Shown here one piece after another: positions 1-8,053 of a stretch of DNA of 64,000 nt. A model generated the notes under the pieces. That model was given only the letters and a program-made list of their open reading frames with translations. It was not told the DNA's origin and did not search any database. This DNA comes from Aliidongia sp035943795 (GTDB lineage: Bacteria > Pseudomonadota > Alphaproteobacteria > ATCC43930 > CGMCC-115725), in NCBI RefSeq assembly GCF_035943795.1, contig NZ_DASZBY010000073.1:62001-126000 (forward strand), given 5' to 3'. Position numbers and translations under genes: made by a program. Numbering within the stretch: the first letter of the stretch is position 1; each line of letters opens with the position of its first letter.

Positions 1-1095
1 GCCGGCCTCGTTCTGATCGTGCTCGTCATGCAGGACGTGTTCGAGGTCCTGCTGCTGCCGAGGCGTGTCCGGCGCCGGTGGCGTCTCGCCGGCATCCTGT
101 TCAAGACGACCTGGAGCGGCTGGAGCTGTGTTGCCCGGCTGCTGCCGGAGGGGCACGGGCGAGCGGCCTTCCTCTCGATCTACGGGCCCCTGTCGGTCGT
201 CGTGCTCTATCTCGCCTGGGCCTCGACGCTGATTTTCGGCTACGGCCTCTGCCAATGGGGCTTCAACGCCGACGGCCCCGCGGCTCCGTCCCTGCTGTCC
301 GACCTGTATTTCAGCGGGTCGACCTTCTTCACCTTGGGCTTCGGCGACGTCGTGCCTCATACCCGAACGGGCAAGGTGTTCGCGGTGATGGAGGCGGGCA
401 GCGGTTTCGGGCTGATCGCCGCCGTGATCGGCTATTTGCCCGTCCTCTACCAGCTGTTTTCGCGGCGCGAGGCCCATATAATCCAGTTGGATGCGCGGGC
501 CGGTTCGCCGCCTTCGGCGCTGTCGCTGCTGGCCGGGCATGCCGACGGCGATGCTATGGGAGAGCTCGACATGTTCCTGCGCGCCTGGGAAGTCTGGGGC
601 GCCGAACTTCTCGAAAGCCATCTGTCCTATCCCATGCTCGTGGCATATCGGTCCCAGCATGACAACCAGTCGTGGCTGGCTGCGCTGACGACGATCATGG
701 ACACGTCTGCCGTCGTTCTATGCGGCCTGAAAGGCACCAAGACCTTTCAGGCCCGGATGACCTTCGCCATGGGGCGCATGGTCATCATCGAGATGACCAA
801 GGTGCTGGGGCTTTCGCCGGCAACCCCGGCGACCGGACGTCTGACGACCGAGCGTTATGAAGTTTTCATGGGGCGCCTGTCGCAGATCGGTCTGCAGCCA
901 GCGGAAACGGGCGCGGAGGAGCGGCTCGCCGCCTTCCGCACGACCTATGAACCGTTCCTGCTCGCCCTGTCGCAATTCCTGATGCTCCGGCTGCCGGACT
1001 GGATGCCGACGAGCACGCCGGACAATTGGCAGACCAGCATTCACGGCGACCTGGCAAAACGCCTCGTCGACGATGCGCCGTCCCGCCCGTCGTAG
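1..1095 (+). CDS. Two-TM/P-loop potassium channel family protein (5' end outside window)
   Basis: Predicted inner-membrane cation channel of the Ion_trans_2 type. The frame is open to base 1, and the residues before the first usable start (GTG at 19) are hydrophobic and continuous with a helix, so the true start lies to the left. Counting from base 19, a membrane segment lies at about residues 52-76, the pore loop with filter TLGFGD at 105-110, and a second membrane segment at about 120-147. The filter differs from the classical TVGYGD by L for V and F for Y, a substitution tolerated in potassium channels. The remaining 210 residues are a cytosolic tail without an obvious RCK nucleotide-binding motif. 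The family call is fairly firm; ion selectivity is inferred. Confidence 0.8.
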   Translation, partial: AGLVLIVLVMQDVFEVLLLPRRVRRRWRLAGILFKTTWSGWSCVARLLPEGHGRAAFLSIYGPLSVVVLYLAWASTLIFGYGLCQWGFNADGPAAPSLLSDLYFSGSTFFTLGFGDVVPHTRTGKVFAVMEAGSGFGLIAAVIGYLPVLYQLFSRREAHIIQLDARAGSPPSALSLLAGHADGDAMGELDMFLRAWEVWGAELLESHLSYPMLVAYRSQHDNQSWLAALTTIMDTSAVVLCGLKGTKTFQARMTFAMGRMVIIEMTKVLGLSPATPATGRLTTERYEVFMGRLSQIGLQPAETGAEERLAAFRTTYEPFLLALSQFLMLRLPDWMPTSTPDNWQTSIHGDLAKRLVDDAPSRPS

Positions 1096-1108
1096 TCCGG
1101 TGCGCGGC

Positions 1109-2224
1109 TCAATCGCGTCCCATCAAGCCCGCGGCCCGCAACGCCTTCTCGATGACGCCGCCGACGTCGAAGCGTTTCAGTGCAGGGTGCGTCTTCGACC
1201 TTGATGCCGCGGGCTGCTCGGATGGCGCTTCGGCGATGCGATGCTCCAGCAGCCCCCACGAACGGGCGATGACCGCTGTCGAGGAAATTCCCGCATCGAG
1301 GATATGAGGGCCGGGAACACCGCATCGATCGTCGGGATCGGCGGCCGCGGGATCGATCGGGGTGCCATGGCCCATGCCTGCGATCGAATAGGCCTCGACG
1401 ACCGGCTCGCCGTCGCGCAGCCAGGCCCGATGCGGAACGCCCGACACCGTGTTCTTGCTCGACGGCTCAGCGGGGCATCCGTGCAGGTCGAGCCACTGCT
1501 TGACGATCTCGGCTGCATTGCTGGGTTTCACCGTCGTGTCGGCGCTGCCTTGCCAAACCGAGACGCGCGGCCAGGGACCGGCGTGCGGAGACGCCTCGCG
1601 CACCATGTCGCCCCAGATGTGCCGGGTCCGGCTGCCGCCCTGAAACATGCAGGCGAGCGCTTCCTGGGTGTTGGTGGCGCAGCCGTAGGGCAATCCGGCG
1701 ATGATCGCGCCTGCGGCGAAAATTTCCGGATAGCACGCGAGCAGGCTTGAGGTCATGGCGCCGCCGGCCGACAGGCCCGTGACGAACACCCGAGCCGGGT
1801 CGAGGCCGTGGTCGAGGATCATCCGGTCGATCATCTGCCGGATCGACAGCATCTCGCCCTGGTCGCGCCGCGTATCCTCCGGCAGGAACCAGTTGAAACA
1901 GAGGTTGGGATTGTTGGCCCGTTGCTGTTCCGGCAGAAGCACGGCAAAGCCGAACTTCGCGGCGAGGGTGGTCCAGCCGGTGCCGTGATCGTAGCTGGCC
2001 GCCGTCTGGGTGCAACCATGCAGCACGACGACGAGCGGCGCCGACGGCGGCAGGAAGTCGGGCACGAAGCTGCGCATCAGCAGATTGCCGGGATTGGTGC
2101 CGAACTCTACCGTATCGACGAGGTTTTCGGACCCGCCTGCCGATCCGGCGGCGGACGCGCCCATCGCTTCAAATTGCTTACGGTAGCGCGAGAAATTCGT
2201 CAGCGTGTCGCCGAGGCCGGGCAT
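1109..2224 (-). CDS. PHB depolymerase family esterase
   Basis: Alpha/beta-hydrolase of the short-chain polyhydroxyalkanoate depolymerase family (Esterase_PHB/LpqC-like), which hydrolyses PHB or related esters. The N-terminal part carries the family phrase NPGNLLM, followed by VVVLHGCTQTA, a typical oxyanion-hole region. The nucleophile elbow is GLSAGG with Ser152. The acid lies in WQGSADTTV and the histidine in GMGHGTP. There is no signal peptide, so an intracellular enzyme acting on stored polymer or another ester is more likely than a secreted one. The ATG at 2224 has GGAG about nine bases upstream. Length (371 residues) is normal for the family. It converges on the channel gene with 13 bases between stops. 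Substrate is not determinable from sequence. Confidence 0.85.
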   Translation of the reverse strand: MPGLGDTLTNFSRYRKQFEAMGASAAGSAGGSENLVDTVEFGTNPGNLLMRSFVPDFLPPSAPLVVVLHGCTQTAASYDHGTGWTTLAAKFGFAVLLPEQQRANNPNLCFNWFLPEDTRRDQGEMLSIRQMIDRMILDHGLDPARVFVTGLSAGGAMTSSLLACYPEIFAAGAIIAGLPYGCATNTQEALACMFQGGSRTRHIWGDMVREASPHAGPWPRVSVWQGSADTTVKPSNAAEIVKQWLDLHGCPAEPSSKNTVSGVPHRAWLRDGEPVVEAYSIAGMGHGTPIDPAAADPDDRCGVPGPHILDAGISSTAVIARSWGLLEHRIAEAPSEQPAASRSKTHPALKRFDVGGVIEKALRAAGLMGRD

Positions 2225-2419
2225 GAACTTGATCTCCAGATAGGCGGTCGGGCGAATATCGCCAGAAATCGACCGCTCATCACAAACATCTGCTGGCTCA
2301 TTCGGTTGCAGTGCAGCATAGTGAGGGCATCGCAGTCACCGATCCGTTGCCCGCTCGCACCTTGTCTTCCGTCGGCGTTCCGGTCCAACGCCTGTCGCCA
2401 GTCAAAGATGGAGCCTTCC

Positions 2420-2653
2420 ATGACGCCAGGGCTTACCAAGGTCGACCTCGCGCTGGTCTCGCTGGAGGGCGGGCGGCTCGTGGGTGCTCCCAGACAGGTC
2501 GCGACCCTGCGGCGCGCTGCCTGGCGTCTGCAGGACAGGCATCCTGCGGTCGCGACGATCGGCGGGGTTCGGGTCGAGATGACGCTCGGCGCCTCGCTCC
2601 GTTCGCTTTTCTCGCTGTTCGACGGACCGTCGCAGGCCAAGCCGACGCCTTGA
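2420..2653 (+). CDS. Hypothetical small protein (77 aa)
   Basis: I do not recognise this protein. The ATG at 2420 is preceded by GGAG at a six-base spacing, and a further ATG lies four codons upstream at 2408. The product mixes hydrophobic and basic residues, has no signal peptide or clear membrane helix, and ends with a short hydrophobic stretch SLRSLFSLF. A competing open frame on the other strand looks worse in composition. It sits alone between the divergent esterase and the CsbD-like gene. It could be a non-gene; the ribosome-binding site is the main support. Confidence 0.4.
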   Translation: MTPGLTKVDLALVSLEGGRLVGAPRQVATLRRAAWRLQDRHPAVATIGGVRVEMTLGASLRSLFSLFDGPSQAKPTP

Positions 2654-2716
2654 TCGCGTAAAATCCGCACGGCCGGGCACTCGATGTTCGGTCGTGCCGG
2701 AACCTCCTCACCGCTG

Positions 2717-2748
2717 GCGGTTTCCTATGGGTGCGGTTTCCTATGGGT
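2717..2748. repeat. Perfect 16-bp tandem duplication
   Basis: The unit GCGGTTTCCTATGGGT occurs twice head to tail (2717-2732 and 2733-2748), just upstream of the CsbD-like gene. It lies in the promoter or leader region. It looks like a recent slippage duplication rather than a known element. Confidence 0.9.
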
Positions 2749-2772
2749 AACGTCATCGGGGGAGTGAGCGAC

Positions 2773-3021
2773 ATGGACGAAAATACCATCATCGGCGCCG
2801 CGAAGGAGGCGACCGGGCGCGTCGAACGATCAGTCGGTGCCATCGTCGGCGATCCGAAGACCGAGATCCGCGGCGCCGCCCGCGAACTGGGCGGTGCGAC
2901 GCAACGGGCGTTCGGCGATGCCAGGGACGACGTGCGCGGGGCCGTCAACGGCTCGACCGCGCCGTTTCTGGCCGGGGTCAGCATCGGCCTGGTCGTCGGC
3001 CTGTTTCTTTCGCGTAGATAG
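2773..3021 (+). CDS. CsbD-like protein with C-terminal membrane anchor
   Basis: Small stress-type protein. The first 30 residues match the CsbD pattern: MDENTIIGAAKEATGRVE followed by a second G-x-x-x-G-D repeat (VGAIVGDPKTE). A C-terminal hydrophobic helix (FLAGVSIGLVVGLFL) ends in SRR and should anchor the protein in the inner membrane. The start at 2773 is chosen because the CsbD homology begins there and GGGGGAG precedes it; a GTG at 2731 inside the tandem repeat would add 14 unlikely residues. CsbD proteins are general-stress-induced in many bacteria, but their biochemical role is not known. A strong terminator follows the stop. Confidence 0.75.
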   Translation: MDENTIIGAAKEATGRVERSVGAIVGDPKTEIRGAARELGGATQRAFGDARDDVRGAVNGSTAPFLAGVSIGLVVGLFLSRR

Positions 3022-3031
3022 ACTGCGTCAC

Positions 3032-3061
3032 CGTCCGCTCCCGCCAGGGGGCGGACGTTTT
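3032..3061 (+). terminator. Intrinsic terminator after the CsbD-like gene
   Basis: CGTCCGCTCCC pairs with GGGGGCGGACG (one G-T wobble) around a GCCA loop, followed by TTTT. It lies 10 bases past the CsbD-like stop and also falls between convergent genes. Confidence 0.85.
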
Positions 3062-3074
3062 ACGCCGATCGCGC

Positions 3075-3458
3075 CTATCCGGCCGCCGTCCGCACAATTT
3101 CGGCCGCCTCGCCGCAATGATCCTGCAACTCGGCCTTGACGATGGCGATCTGCTCTTCCGTCGCGTCTTCCAAGGTCATCATCGAGTTGCGGGCGTCGAC
3201 GCTGACCCGGATCAGTTCGTCGATCTTCAGGTGGAGCGCCTGGGTATCGCGGTTCTGGGTGTTCTGGATCAGGAACACCATCAGGAATGTGATGATCGTG
3301 GTGCCGGTATTGATGACCAGCTGCCAGGTATCGGACCAATGAAAGAAGGGTCCCGACACTGCCCAGACCACGACGATTAGGATCGACACCACGAAGGTGG
3401 ACGCGCGGCCCGCCTGCCGTGCCGTCAGGTTGGCGAGGCGCGAGAACAGGTCGTTCAT
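3075..3458 (-). CDS. Low-affinity iron permease family small membrane protein
   Basis: A 127-residue protein of the low-affinity iron permease family (Fet4-like, PF04120). Two membrane helices lie at about residues 20-36 (TFVVSILIVVVWAVSG) and 45-65. The highly conserved core phrases WQLVINTGTTIITFLMVF and IQNTQNRDTQALHLKIDELI are both present. The acidic C-terminal half (MMTLEDATEEQI) is also family-typical. The name comes from yeast Fet4; bacterial members are much shorter and iron transport by them is unproven. It is preceded by the small lipoprotein gene on the same strand with about 40 bases between, so the two may be co-transcribed. Confidence 0.85.
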   Translation of the reverse strand: MNDLFSRLANLTARQAGRASTFVVSILIVVVWAVSGPFFHWSDTWQLVINTGTTIITFLMVFLIQNTQNRDTQALHLKIDELIRVSVDARNSMMTLEDATEEQIAIVKAELQDHCGEAAEIVRTAAG

Positions 3459-3498
3459 GTCGGCTGCCCGGCTGGCAGCGCGCGTCCGCGGACCTCGC

Positions 3499-3621
3499 TC
3501 ATTTCCCGACCGCCTTGTCGATTTTCTCGCCCGCTTTCTGAGCGGGTCCCTTGTCGTCGCAACTGGTGACGACGAGCGCCAGAGGAAGCAGCAGGATCAG
3601 CAAGCGCGTGAGCTTGAGCAT
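3499..3621 (-). CDS. Small lipoprotein (40 aa)
   Basis: Entericidin-sized predicted lipoprotein. Residues 1-20 form a basic n-region and hydrophobic core ending in a lipobox (VVTS followed by Cys21). The mature 20 residues are highly charged (DDKGPAQKAGEKIDKAVGK). The ATG at 3621 is chosen over an upstream frame start because AAAGGA precedes it at good spacing and the signal sequence begins there. It lies upstream of the iron-permease-like gene in the same direction. Function is unknown; the match to entericidin-like peptides is in size and architecture only. Confidence 0.7.
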   Translation of the reverse strand: MLKLTRLLILLLPLALVVTSCDDKGPAQKAGEKIDKAVGK

Positions 3622-3831
3622 GAAGGGTCCTTTCGTAGGAAACAGGCCGCTCGCCGAGGGCCGACGGTGGGCAGGAAGCATCTTTCGTCAGGGCTAACAC
3701 TCCAATCCGCAGATCGGCTCATCGGCGTCGTGCGTTTTACGGCGGAACGAGGTCGCGGCAAGCAACGCGTTGCCCGGCACGGACCTGCTCTCCTCGTTCG
3801 GGTCGAACGTGCGATGCTCGGGTGGATCCGA

Positions 3832-5172
3832 CTATTCCGTTGCCCAGGCCTCGCGTGTGCTCCGGGCGAGCGTGGCCAAACTTCCAAGCGCGCTCGTCAG
3901 GACGTCGACGGGCGGCGACGCGAGCGCCAGGCGTACGGCGTTGGGGGCATGGCCGGGCGCTGTCGCGAAGGCCGCGGCAGGCGTGATCGCGATACCGCGG
4001 CGGCCGGCGGCGGCGGTAAATTCCTCCGCGCGCCACGCCTCCGGCAAGGTCAGCCAGCAGTGGTAGGCGCGCGGATCGCCGCGGACATCCAGGCCGGCGA
4101 GCCGGTCCTGGGCAACGCGCTGACGCAGGGCCGCATCTTTTCGCTTGGCATCGACGATGGCGGCAACCGTGCCGTCGGCGATCCAGCGCGAACCCGCGGC
4201 GAGCGCGAAACCCGACGCGGCCCAGGCGCCGGAGCGTAGCGCGGCCGCTACCCGGTCTCCCATCCCTGTGGGTGCGACGATGAACCCGAGCGTCAGCCCG
4301 GGCGACAAGCGCTTGGACAGGCTGTCGATCACGATCGTCCGGTCCGGCGCATGGCCTGCCAAAGGCGTCACCCCGTCCGCCAGAAAGGCGTAGACCCGGT
4401 CCTCGATGGCGAACAGATCCAGGCGGCGCAGCAGGGCAGCGATCTCGGCGCGGCGTCGATCGGTCATCGACACGCCGATCGGGTTGTGCAGGGTCGGCTG
4501 CAGGTAGACGGCGCGGAGCGGCGAGGCGCGATGCGCCGCCTCTACCGCGTCCGGCCTCACGCCGACCTCGTCCATGGCCAGTGGAACCAGGACGATGCCG
4601 AGACGCGCCGCCAATCCTTTCACGACCGGGTAGGTGAGGGGTTCGACGCCGAGCCGTTCGCCCGGCGGCACCAGCGCCGCGAAGGCCGCCGCGAGAGCCT
4701 GCCGGCCATTTCCGGCGAACAGGATATCCGACGCTGAGGGATGCCAACCGTCCTGCGCCAGGAAGCCCGATGCGATCTGGCGTGCCGCCGGTGATCCATG
4801 CGCACCGATCGCCGCGAAACTTGCACCGAGTTCCGGCGAACGGCGCAACAGGCCGCTCAGGCTGCGCGCCAGCAAGGCCGGCTGCTCCGGCACGGTCGGG
4901 AAATTGAGCTCCATGTCGATCGGGGCGCGGGCCGGCTCGGCAAGGGCCGGGAACAAGGGCGCCGGACCGACGCGGACGAAAGTGCCGCGCCCGACCTCGC
5001 CCGAGACCAGCCCACGCCTCACCAGCTCGCGATAGACCCGGCTCGCCGTCGAATTCGCGATCCCATGACGATAGGCGAATTCCCGGTGCGGCGGCAGGCG
5101 CTCCCCGGGCGACAAGCGCCCGCTGGCGATGTCGGTTGCCATGGTGTCCGCAATCGCGCGATAGCTCTTCAT
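3832..5172 (-). CDS. MocR-type GntR/aminotransferase transcriptional regulator
   Basis: A PLP-binding transcription factor of the MocR/PdxR subfamily. Residues about 1-75 are a GntR winged helix, including LSPGERLPPHREFAYRHGI and a wing ending GRGTFV. The rest is a fold-type-I aminotransferase domain; the PLP lysine lies in IDSLSKRLSPG and the preceding ADGVTPLAG loop is typical. The 446-residue length fits the family. It is transcribed divergently from an alpha/beta hydrolase, and a perfect 10-bp-arm palindrome lies 11 bases upstream of its ATG, the expected place for an autoregulatory operator. MocR proteins commonly control the adjacent divergent gene in response to amino compounds; the effector here is unknown. 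Confidence 0.9.
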   Translation of the reverse strand: MKSYRAIADTMATDIASGRLSPGERLPPHREFAYRHGIANSTASRVYRELVRRGLVSGEVGRGTFVRVGPAPLFPALAEPARAPIDMELNFPTVPEQPALLARSLSGLLRRSPELGASFAAIGAHGSPAARQIASGFLAQDGWHPSASDILFAGNGRQALAAAFAALVPPGERLGVEPLTYPVVKGLAARLGIVLVPLAMDEVGVRPDAVEAAHRASPLRAVYLQPTLHNPIGVSMTDRRRAEIAALLRRLDLFAIEDRVYAFLADGVTPLAGHAPDRTIVIDSLSKRLSPGLTLGFIVAPTGMGDRVAAALRSGAWAASGFALAAGSRWIADGTVAAIVDAKRKDAALRQRVAQDRLAGLDVRGDPRAYHCWLTLPEAWRAEEFTAAAGRRGIAITPAAAFATAPGHAPNAVRLALASPPVDVLTSALGSLATLARSTREAWATE

Positions 5173-5183
5173 CGATATTGCTC

Positions 5184-5209
5184 CGAGTGCAATGTTTCGA
5201 TTGCACTCG
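5184..5209. promoter_or_regulatory. Palindromic operator between mocR-type gene and hydrolase
   Basis: CGAGTGCAAT, a six-base spacer, and ATTGCACTCG form a perfect inverted repeat with 10-bp arms. It sits in the 91-bp divergent region, adjacent to the MocR start codon. By position it is the best candidate binding site of the MocR protein for both directions. Binding is inferred. Confidence 0.75.
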
Positions 5210-5263
5210 AATTATGCCAGAGAGATGGTCGGTGCATCAACCCTCCAAACGCATCGGTGGACC

Positions 5264-6073
5264 ATGGCGACAGTCTCCTTGAACGACATCCACATCGGCT
5301 ATGACGATGCCGGCAGCGGCGAAAACGCGTTGCTGCTGATCCATGGCCACCCGTTCAACCGTTCCATGTGGCATCCGCAGATCGCTGCGGTGGTCGATGC
5401 GGGCTGGCGCGTCGTCGTGCCGGATCTGCGGGGCTATGGCGAGACGACGGTGGTGCCGGGCAAGACCACGCTCGACCGGTTCGTGGCCGATCTCGTGGCG
5501 GTGCTCGATCATCTCTGCGTCGGCCGGGTCGTCGTCGGCGGGCTGTCCATGGGCGGGCAGATCGCCATGGAATTCTGCCGCCTCCATGCGGAGCGGGTGA
5601 GGGGGCTGATGTTGGCCGCAACTTTCCCCCAGGCGGAAACGGACGAAGGGAAACGCGGCCGGAACGCGATAGCGGACCGCCTGTTGCGCGAGGGGATGGG
5701 GGCCTACGCCGAAGAGGTGCTGGGCAAGATGGTCGCGCCGGGCAGCATCGCCGCCCTGCCCGACGTGGCGCAGCACGTACTGGGCGTGATGCGCGCTTCC
5801 GATCCGGTCGGTGCCGCGGCGGCGTTGCGCGGCCGGGCCGAGCGACCGCCCTACATCAATACGCTCGCCGCCCTCGATGTGCCGGCGCTCGTCGTCGTCG
5901 GGGACCAGGATGCCTATACCAGCCGGGCCGATGCCGACCGGATGAGAGACCTGCTGAAGCGAGCGGAGCTTCTGTGGCTGGAGGGCGTCGGCCATATGCC
6001 CAACCTGGAAAGCACGGCGGCGTTCAATGCCGCACTCGTCCGCCTGCTCCATGACGTCGCCCCGGCGACCTGA
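5264..6073 (+). CDS. Alpha/beta hydrolase
   Basis: A 269-residue alpha/beta hydrolase. It has the oxyanion region LLIHGHPFNRSMW, the strand-loop VVPDLRGYGET, a nucleophile elbow GLSMGG (Ser95), an acid region VVVGDQDAYT and a terminal histidine in GVGHMPN. The pattern resembles 3-oxoadipate enol-lactonase and other small esterases, but the substrate is not evident. The ATG at 5264 is chosen because homology begins at MATVSLNDIHIGY; the 24 codons upstream overlap the operator region. It is followed after 23 bases by an SDR gene, probably in the same transcript, both likely controlled by the divergent MocR regulator. Confidence 0.8.
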   Translation: MATVSLNDIHIGYDDAGSGENALLLIHGHPFNRSMWHPQIAAVVDAGWRVVVPDLRGYGETTVVPGKTTLDRFVADLVAVLDHLCVGRVVVGGLSMGGQIAMEFCRLHAERVRGLMLAATFPQAETDEGKRGRNAIADRLLREGMGAYAEEVLGKMVAPGSIAALPDVAQHVLGVMRASDPVGAAAALRGRAERPPYINTLAALDVPALVVVGDQDAYTSRADADRMRDLLKRAELLWLEGVGHMPNLESTAAFNAALVRLLHDVAPAT

Positions 6074-6096
6074 CGATCTGAGGACCGGAGAATTCC

Positions 6097-6870
6097 ATGA
6101 CCGAGACGACACAGAAAACCATTCTCATCACCGGCGCCAGCGGCGGCTTCGGGCTCGCCACCGCCCGTCGCTTCGCGGCGGCCGGCCACCGGGTCGTCGC
6201 GATGGCCCGGCGCGCCGACAAGCTCCAGGCTTTGGCGGACGAACTGGGAACCGACCGGTTGCTGCCGCTCGCAGCCGACGTCCAGGATCGGGCGGCGGTC
6301 GAGCAGGCGATCGCGAGCCTGCCTGTCGCTTTCGCCGAGATCGACTGCCTGGTGAACAATGCCGGGCTGGCGCTCGGGCTGGAAACGGCGCCGAACGCCG
6401 ATCTGGCCGACTGGGACCGGATGATCGACACCAATTGCAAGGGCCTGGTCTATGTCACGCGCGCCGTGCTGCCGGGCATGGTCGCGCGCGGCCGCGGGCA
6501 TGTGGTCAATCTGGGCTCGGTCGCCGGCAGCTACCCCTATCCGGGCGGCAACGTCTATGGGGCGACCAAGGCCTTCGTGCACCAGTTCACGCTCAACCTG
6601 CGCAGCGACCTGCACGGCACCGGCGTCAGGGTTTCCGCGATCGAGCCGGGCATGTGCGGCGGCACGGAATTCTCGGAAGTGCGCTTCAAGGGCGACAAGG
6701 CGAAAGCCGCCGGCGTCTATGCCGGCATGCAGCCACTGACGGCCGAGGACATCGCGGAGGCGATCTGGTGGGCCACGGCGCTACCGGCCCACGTCAATAT
6801 CAACACGATCGAACTGATGCCGGTGGCGCAGAGCTTCGCACCCTTCCAGGTGCACCGGAAGCCGGCCTGA
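6097..6870 (+). CDS. SDR family NADP-dependent dehydrogenase (YdfG-like)
   Basis: Classical short-chain dehydrogenase of 257 residues. The cofactor motif TGASGGFG lies at residues 12-19, followed by an MARRADKL segment whose arginines suggest NADP(H). NNAG, the catalytic serine in NLGSVAG and YGATK (Tyr-x-x-x-Lys) are all present. The downstream phrase EPGMCGGTEFSEVRFKGD is close to the 3-hydroxy-acid dehydrogenase YdfG, where it reads EPGLVGGTEFS. A role in reducing malonic semialdehyde-like or oxidising serine-like 3-hydroxy acids is inferred from that. GGACCGGAG lies before the ATG. It converges on ridA with a single base between the two stop codons. Confidence 0.85.
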   Translation: MTETTQKTILITGASGGFGLATARRFAAAGHRVVAMARRADKLQALADELGTDRLLPLAADVQDRAAVEQAIASLPVAFAEIDCLVNNAGLALGLETAPNADLADWDRMIDTNCKGLVYVTRAVLPGMVARGRGHVVNLGSVAGSYPYPGGNVYGATKAFVHQFTLNLRSDLHGTGVRVSAIEPGMCGGTEFSEVRFKGDKAKAAGVYAGMQPLTAEDIAEAIWWATALPAHVNINTIELMPVAQSFAPFQVHRKPA

Positions 6871-6871
6871 T

Positions 6872-7372
6872 CTACCGGCCGGCCGGTTCGACCGCCAGGG
6901 TCAACTCGCCCGCGATCGGTGCGTCGCGGGCGAGTTCGTGCTGATAGAGCGCCGAGCGGGCATGCCGGCCGAGTTCCGGCCCAAACACCTCGATCAGCAG
7001 GTCGGACGCGCCATTCAGCACCTTGGGGGCGTCACGGAACCCGGCCGCCCCGTTCACGAAGCCCAGCAACCGGATGACGCGCACGACGCGGTCGAGATCG
7101 CCCAGCAGCGCCTTGGCCATGGCGAGATGGTTGATCGCCATCAGGCGCGCCGATCGATAGCCGTCTTCGATCGAAAGCTGCGCGCCCAGCTTGCCGCTGA
7201 TCGGCAGATAGTCTTCGTCCCGGTCGTTGACGGCCGTGCCGTAGGTTCCGGAAAGATACAGAATGCCGGCATGTTCGACGCCATAGGCAAAGCTGCCGAT
7301 CGGGCGCGGCGGCCGCGGCAGGACGATGCCCAATTCGGCAAGACGATGTTCGACGCGACCGACCATGAACAT
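6872..7372 (-). CDS. RidA family protein
   Basis: A YjgF/YER057c/UK114 superfamily member of 166 residues. Recognisable elements are SFAYGVEHAGILYLSGTYG near the N-terminus, a middle helix with ARLMAINHLAMAKALLGDLDRVVRVIRLLGFVN, and a C-terminal ARSALYQHELARDAPI. RidA enzymes hydrolyse reactive enamine/imine intermediates from PLP enzymes. The canonical RidA catalytic arginine falls near the ARSALYQ segment, so activity is possible, but this branch (longer, with an internal insertion) is less well characterised. Start at 7372 has GGGAG close upstream; 7366 is an alternative. Placement beside a MocR-controlled hydrolase/SDR pair suggests nitrogenous-intermediate chemistry. Confidence 0.8.
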   Translation of the reverse strand: MFMVGRVEHRLAELGIVLPRPPRPIGSFAYGVEHAGILYLSGTYGTAVNDRDEDYLPISGKLGAQLSIEDGYRSARLMAINHLAMAKALLGDLDRVVRVIRLLGFVNGAAGFRDAPKVLNGASDLLIEVFGPELGRHARSALYQHELARDAPIAGELTLAVEPAGR

Positions 7373-7531
7373 GGCACTCCCCAGGAAAGATCAGGGAAAA
7401 TACACGTCGCGCGTGTCGGATCAAAGGTCTTGGTGCAGGCGCCTCCCGATTCCGCCGGACGGGTTGCGCCCGGGGCATCGGGCGGGCATTGTCCATTCCC
7501 CGCGAGGAAGTTAGCCGGCAGGGAGCGCCCG

Positions 7532-7876
7532 ATGCCTGACCCCGAAACCACCTTCAGAGACATTGCCGGGCGCGCACGCGCCCTTGGCGACGGCTGGCCC
7601 AGCGATCAGCTTGCCCGCATCCAGGGGATCGGCCTCAAGCTGTTCCGGGTCGACCCGAAGGGATTGCCGCCGGAATCGCACCCGGCCTATGCCGAGGGCC
7701 TGCTGATGCTCGATGGCGAGATCATGCTGGTGCTGGGTGACGTGTCCATCCGGCTGCTCGGTGGGGATTTCCAGGTGATCCCCGCAGGCGTGCCGCACGA
7801 GATTCTGCCGGGCGGGCGGGGCGCCTTCCTGCTGGTCGATCCCGAACCGCCCAAGGAAACCGAAGGCAGCCCGTAA
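7532..7876 (+). CDS. Cupin domain protein (114 aa)
   Basis: A single-domain cupin. The beta-barrel core reads EGLLMLDGEIMLVLGD, then IRLLGGDFQVIPAGVPHEILPGG, the second cupin motif with its histidine. The first motif lacks the usual HxH pair (it reads ESHPAYAEGLL), so the metal site may be incomplete. It has no signal peptide. The ATG at 7532 has AGGGAG upstream. It stands alone, 155 bases from the divergent ridA gene. Function is unknown; small cupins of this type include isomerases and sensors. Confidence 0.75.
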   Translation: MPDPETTFRDIAGRARALGDGWPSDQLARIQGIGLKLFRVDPKGLPPESHPAYAEGLLMLDGEIMLVLGDVSIRLLGGDFQVIPAGVPHEILPGGRGAFLLVDPEPPKETEGSP

Positions 7877-8053
7877 GCCCGCTTCGGATTTCAAAGCGCA
7901 ACCGCCGGCCGGCCGCCAAGCGCGCCGAGCGGGCTGGATCTCGGCAACATCATTCCATGCGCCGGCGAAGCCGATGACACGCCTTCCGCTCGCAACCCGG
8001 TTCGGGTCTGCGTGTTTGGGCAGACTGGAACCGTATCCAAACAGGAGAGGCCG

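Noticed and set aside
2200..2670. A 156-codon minus-strand ORF upstream of the esterase
   Set aside because: No ribosome-binding site of note and composition unlike a protein; the plus-strand 77-codon ORF is slightly better supported.
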